Source: Ctenosaura bakeri (Eukaryota; Chordata; Lepidosauria; Squamata; Iguanidae). From it: a stretch of 64,000 nt of DNA. This document shows, piece after piece, positions 59,839-64,000 of this stretch. A program made the position numbers and the translations under genes. Location: positions 372,001 to 436,000 of the forward strand of contig CAOLHI010001804.1 of assembly GCA_948474755.1 (NCBI GenBank), read 5' to 3'. The notes under the pieces were generated by a model. That model searched no databases. It was given only the letters and a program-made list of their open reading frames with translations, and was not told where the DNA came from. How positions within the stretch are numbered: position 1 is the stretch's first letter; the number at the start of each line of letters is the position of its first letter.

Positions 59839-60215
59839 CCCCCTAATGTTCAATGAAAATCTATTCTGTAACTTCAAACCATTAGACCTAGTCCTGTTGT
59901 CTGGGTGAGGGGGACAACAGGCCTGCCTGCTCCCCATAACAGCCCTTGTGGTACATAAAGAGTGCAGTAACATCATCCCTCAGTCTTCTTTTGCCAAGCT
60001 GAACAATTCCATCTCTTTCAGTCTTTTCTCATGTTTCGTTCTCCATACTTTTTATCATCCTTGTTGCCCTTCTCTGAACCTGCTGTAACTTGTCTATATC
60101 CTTCTTGAAATGAGGCATGTAGAACTGGATACAGTACTTCAGATGAGACCTGACCAATGCTGAATACAGTGGAAATGATACTTCCCCTCACCAGGAAAGC
60201 AAGCACTATATCATT
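59839..60215 (-). mobile_element. CR1 LINE fragment, antisense, right part
   Basis: Begins CCCCTAATGTTCAATGAAAA, the continuation of the CR1 sequence interrupted at 58706. Goes on through the ORF2 C-terminal region (minus strand KDIDKLQQ-type residues and LIGQVSSEVLYPVLHAS) to about 60215. Confidence 0.7.
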
Positions 60216-60700
60216 TTATAGGGAAAAGATAACAGAACCTGGAAATACCACCTTTTGGACTACAGTCACTGTCCATATTAGCTGGGGCATTCTGGAGATT
60301 ACAGTTTAAGTATTTCTAAACTTTGAAATACAAGATTAAAATCATACTAATAAAACAGATGTCACAGTAAAAGAACTAAGGAAAGACTTATCAATTATCA
60401 ATTATTAATTATTAACCAGTGGGCACAAATAGCCTATTGGTCCATGGGATATTGGAAAAAAAATTGTCAGTTCCTCACATCAGATTAATTGAAATGCCCT
60501 TGCTTTATCAGACTTGTAGGGATGATAGATGACACATATGTTTGTATGAATTCCTCTTATTCAGTCTTTGATTTTACACTGCAAATTAAAAGTAATAGTG
60601 ATTCATAGCAGTGGCACTGAGGTGGTGAGGGGGAAGGTCACTTGTTCTACTATTCATATTTTTACACATCCTTCATCTTGGAAAACCATTGAAAATAGTG
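60216..60700. other. Intron sequence, possibly an eroded DNA transposon
   Basis: The part 60235-60310 (ACTACAGTCACTGTCC, GGGGCATTCTGGAGATTACA) resembles eroded hAT-type MITE sequence, but no pair of ends was found. The rest is unassigned. Confidence 0.35.
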
Positions 60701-62092
60701 ATCAAGTATATGAAGTATATGAAGGGGAAAAAAGAGGACCCAAATAATTATCGCTCTGTCAGTCTGAAATCAGTACCCGGAAAGATCCCGGAGCAGTTTC
60801 TAATCACTTAGAAAGCAGTGCAGCAATCACAAGAAGTCAACATGGATTTCTCAAAAATAAGTCATGCCAGACTAATCTTATCTCTTGATAGAGATAAGCT
60901 TGATAGCTTAATAGATGAAGGGAATGCTGTGGATGTAGCATATCTCGATTTCAGTAAGGCCTTTGACAAAGTTCCCCATGACATTCTTGCAAAGAAGCTA
61001 GTGAAATGTGGGCTGGACAGGGCTACTGTCAGGTGGATCTATAACTGGTTGACTGACTGTTCCCAAAGAGTGCTCACCAATGGCTGCTTTTCATCCTGGA
61101 GAGAAGTGTCTAGTGGGGTGCCACAGGGTTCTGTCCTGGGCCCAGTGCTGTTCAATATCTTCATCACTGACTTGGATGAAGGAATAGAGGGCATGCTCAT
61201 CAAATTTGCAGATGACACCAAATTGAGAGGGGCTTGCTAATACACCAGAGGACAGGATCAAAATTCAAAATGACCTGGACAGATTGGAGAGCTGGGCCAA
61301 CGCTAACAAAATGAATTTCAACAGAGAGAAATGTAAGGTCCTACACTTAGGTAGAAAAAATGGAATACAGAAATATAGGATGGGGGACACGTGGCTGGAT
61401 AGCAGTATGTGTGAAAGGGATCTAGGAGTCTTAAAATAGACCACAAGCTGAACACAAGTCAGCATTGTGATGCGGCAGCCAAGAAAACCAGTGCGATTCT
61501 CGGTTGCATCAATAGGAGTATGGTGTCTAGATCGAAGGAGGAACTGGTACCACTCTACTCTGCTTTGGTTAGGCCTCATCTTGAATACTGTGTCCAGTTC
61601 TGGGCACCCCAGTTCGAGAAGGACACGGTCAAGCTGGAGCAAGTCCAAAGGAGGGCGACCAAAATGGTGAGGGGCCTAGAAGCCATGCCCTATGAGGATA
61701 GACTTAGAAAGCTGGGTATGTTTAGTCTGCAGAAGAGAAGGTTAAGAGGGGACATAATAGCCATATTTAAATATTTGAAGGGATGCCATGTAGAGGAAGG
61801 AGAGGGCTTGTTTTCTGCTGCTCCAGAGACTGGGACAAGGAGCAATGGATTCAAGCTGCAGGAAAGGAGATTCCACATGAACATCAGGAAGAACTTCCTG
61901 ACCGTCAGGGCTGTCCGGCAGTGGAATATGCTGCCTCGGAGTGTAGTGGAGTCTCCTTCTTTGGAGGTTTTTAAGCAGAGGCTGGATGGCCATCTGTCGG
62001 GGGTGCTTTGAGGGTGTTCCTGCATGGCAGGGGGTTGGACTGGATGGCCCGTGTGGTCTCTTCCAAATCTACATTCTATGATTCTATGAACT
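60701..62092 (+). mobile_element. CR1 LINE, sense, young 3' half with RT
   Basis: The best preserved CR1 in the window. RT runs from about 60730, with [20 protein letters not shown] (motif A Asp), [20 protein letters not shown] and [11 protein letters not shown] (F-A-D-D catalytic box intact). A frameshift at about 61236 ends the first open frame (60818-61240). After further shifts the C-terminal frame 61520-62011 is open to its stop ([38 protein letters not shown]). The tail carries ATTCTATGATTCTATGA at 62073-62089, the CR1 3' signature. It is 5' truncated, as usual for CR1. Confidence 0.92.
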
Positions 62093-62869
62093 GATAACAC
62101 TCAAAATCATGTTGACAGATATAAAAACATCATAGTCTTTCACTGAGATGTACATTAGAGTGAACAGGAAACTCTACATATGTATAATCTCTTTGAATAT
62201 TGAATAAAACTTGTGAATATTCAATAGAGCAGATGGGGAACCTCTGCTGAATACCTCACTGGCCATCCTGTTCACGCATTTATTTTCCTACTTGCAAGTG
62301 TGTATATTCAAAAATGGGTTTGTTTGCAGAAAGCAGAATAAGTATTGTGTGGACTGGCTCTGCAATGAATAAAAATAAAGCAGTTCTTTTTCTGTTGGTT
62401 GATCAACTGAACTAGTCATGCTTTGAAGGTGTTTCATTTGCTTTGAGAAGATTCATATATACACTCATATTTCTCAAACATTTGAAATGCTTCTGAAAAT
62501 CTGTTTTGTTCGCTCTAGCAGAAATTTACTTTATAGAAGTATGCCCCACTGCAACATCTTGAAAGAGATAGATGAAGTAGTTGTTATCAACAAACTGACA
62601 TTTGAACTTTGAAAATCTATCATACATCTTTAGTATGATTAAATGCAGCAGGGTATGATAAGTGAAGGTATTTGTTCAGGCTAATGTCAGAGCAGGGTTT
62701 ACATTGCTAGTGCAATTAGTATCTTTGTTACAGGATGTTTTATAATTTAATTGTGGGGAGCAGTATTTTTTTCTTTTTTCTTTTTTAAGTTTGTTGGTTT
62801 GGAAATAATAGCAAAATATTCTCATTCCGTACAGCCTGTCAGCCTTATTGTGTATTTGTGTTTTTACAG
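62093..62869. other. Intron sequence before the last EZH2 exon in the window
   Basis: AT-rich, no gene or transposon recognised. Ends with a strong T tract and the acceptor TTTTTACAG. Confidence 0.55.
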
Positions 62870-62910
62870 GTTATGGGCTGCTCATTGCAGAAAGATACAG
62901 CTGAAAAAGG
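62870..62910 (+). CDS. EZH2: EZH2 exon (probably exon 13): start of the CXC region
   Basis: Small 41-nt exon: the first G completes an Arg codon, then LWAAHCRKIQLKK, then one base of the next codon. Matches mammalian EZH2 exactly. It leads into the cysteine-rich CXC (pre-SET) domain, encoded beyond the window. The donor GTTAGC is weaker than the others. Confidence 0.95.
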
Positions 62911-63474
62911 GTTAGCATCTTTACTTTTAGTTTTATGACCTGAAAACCAAGTGTTCTCTTTTGTTTCCCCTCAAAGAATGAACAAAAATACTGAACTACA
63001 TGAGGACCCAGAGTCAAGAAATTATCTAGCTGAGTAAATCTTTGTGGCCAGGTAGACTCAATTGTATATGCAGAGATTCTTTGTCTCTCAGGGCTTCCCC
63101 ACTTACTTCTACTAAAGTTACCTTAACACTCAAACAAAGCAACATGGGCACAGACCAGCCCTTTGAGTGAAGAGGGAAGTCCTGCTGATTTTGGATATAT
63201 TTTATGTTTATAGTACAGGATATATTTGCCCTATTTGCACAACAATGAATAGATATTTTGTGCTACTACAACTACACATAAATGTGAAAATGCTTGTTAG
63301 AATATTGAATTTAATGGTCTGAGTCCAATGCCTTTTGTGGATAGAGTTTCACAAACAGGATAAGACAGCAGAAACATTCCAAATGGCCATTTCGGGTCTA
63401 GTGAGTCTACCTGTGCATTACTGGCATTTAATCTGGCATGTTGTATTGTGGGCAAATGGGGAGGTGCTTTGTGT
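62911..63474. other. Intron sequence, nothing recognised
   Basis: No gene or transposon signature. Confidence 0.5.
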
Positions 63475-63700
63475 GCTATAGTGGTTTGAGTGTTGGACTC
63501 TGGAGACCAGTATTCGAATACCTGCTTGGCCATAGAAACCCACTGGATGACCTTGGGCAAGTCATGCACTCTCAGCCTTAGATGAAAACAAAGTTAAACC
63601 CACTGAACAAATCTTGCCAAGAAAACCCTGTGATAAGTTCACTTTGGCATTGCCATAAATTGGGAATGACTTGAACGTGCACAGAAACAACAATTGGAAC
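63475..63700 (+). mobile_element. tRNA-derived SINE with Sauria/BovB-like tail
   Basis: A tRNA-like head with A-box-like TAGTGGTTTGAGTG (63480-63493) and B-box-like AGTATTCGAATACC (63509-63522), then GATGACCTTGGGCAAGTCA. The tail GCCATAAATTGGGAATGACT then TGAACGTGCACAGAAACAAC resembles the 3' ends of squamate SINEs mobilised by BovB-type LINEs. About 225 bp, moderately diverged. Too altered to be a tRNA gene. Confidence 0.7.
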
Positions 63701-64000
63701 CTATTACACAGCCATCTAAAAATATTGCCAGCAGAACTAGGAATTAATCTTTGTATTGTGCCGACTGATTCTAGTCTACATGTTAATTTTTTTAAAAAAA
63801 CCAAAGTTCACTAGTGGTAGATTACACAACCTATGTTTATTTCTCTGTTACTCAGTTTCAGTACTGGTCTTCATTTTTAAAATAGAAAAAACACACAAAG
63901 CAGTTAGCAAAGAAGATAATCATACAAAATATAGATAACTGTAAAATAGTATTTTTTTAAAAAACGAAAGGCTAGTGAAATCTAACTGGCAGCAAATACA
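63701..64000. other. Intron sequence, right window edge
   Basis: AT-rich; no feature recognised. Confidence 0.5.

Noticed and set aside
63475..63700. A tRNA gene
   Set aside because: Only box A and box B resemblance is present; there is no cloverleaf, and a SINE-type body and tail follow.

Overview
This is a 64 kb piece of vertebrate nuclear DNA, most likely from a squamate reptile (lizard or snake). The only host gene visible is EZH2, the histone H3K27 methyltransferase of Polycomb repressive complex 2. Six consecutive internal exons lie on the + strand at 3479-3642, 11761-11852, 25167-25405, 56722-56891, 58401-58495 and 62870-62910, probably exons 8-13 by human numbering. Their splice phases agree throughout. 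The first exons and the SET domain lie outside the window. Squamate origin is inferred from the repeats: CR1 LINEs ending in ATTCTATG repeats, squamate-like L1, a tRNA-derived SINE with a Sauria/BovB-like tail, and many DIRS elements. No species can be named.

The introns (8.1, 13.3, 31.3, 1.5 and 4.4 kb) are mostly transposon graveyards. The dominant class is DIRS-like tyrosine-recombinase (YR) retrotransposons: gag, reverse transcriptase (RT), RNase H, a methyltransferase-like domain and YR, bounded by inverted terminal repeats (ITRs) and carrying an internal complementary region (ICR) after YR. I distinguish a large group A (copies A1 1-3328, A2 4430-7453, A3 7454-9585, A4 12720-15117, A5 15118-21092, A6 22130-24340, A7 52060-56250, A8 58707-59838), lineage B (B1 33230-38960, B2 44926-49736) and lineage C, one element cut into pieces between 32472 and 50062. 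All are on the + strand, the same strand as EZH2. A5 is the most complete copy, but its RT active site is altered, its reading frames are broken and its ICR is shortened.

Other repeats are an almost full-length antisense L1 (26135-32440), a sense L1 fragment (39510-41760) holding two nested DNA transposons, several CR1 copies, a pogo/Tigger-like MITE, an L2-like tail and a SINE.

The most interesting pattern is where the DIRS copies sit. B2 lies at the centre of the ICR palindrome of element C, and A5 starts at the corresponding place in the ICR of A4. A2 and A8 are flanked by a GTTCTT-like hexamer inside an older DIRS RT and inside a CR1. This suggests YR-mediated entry at short core sequences, including the ICR of resident relatives. 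The main host-gene anomaly is a 2-bp deficit in the third EZH2 exon, which breaks the reading frame.
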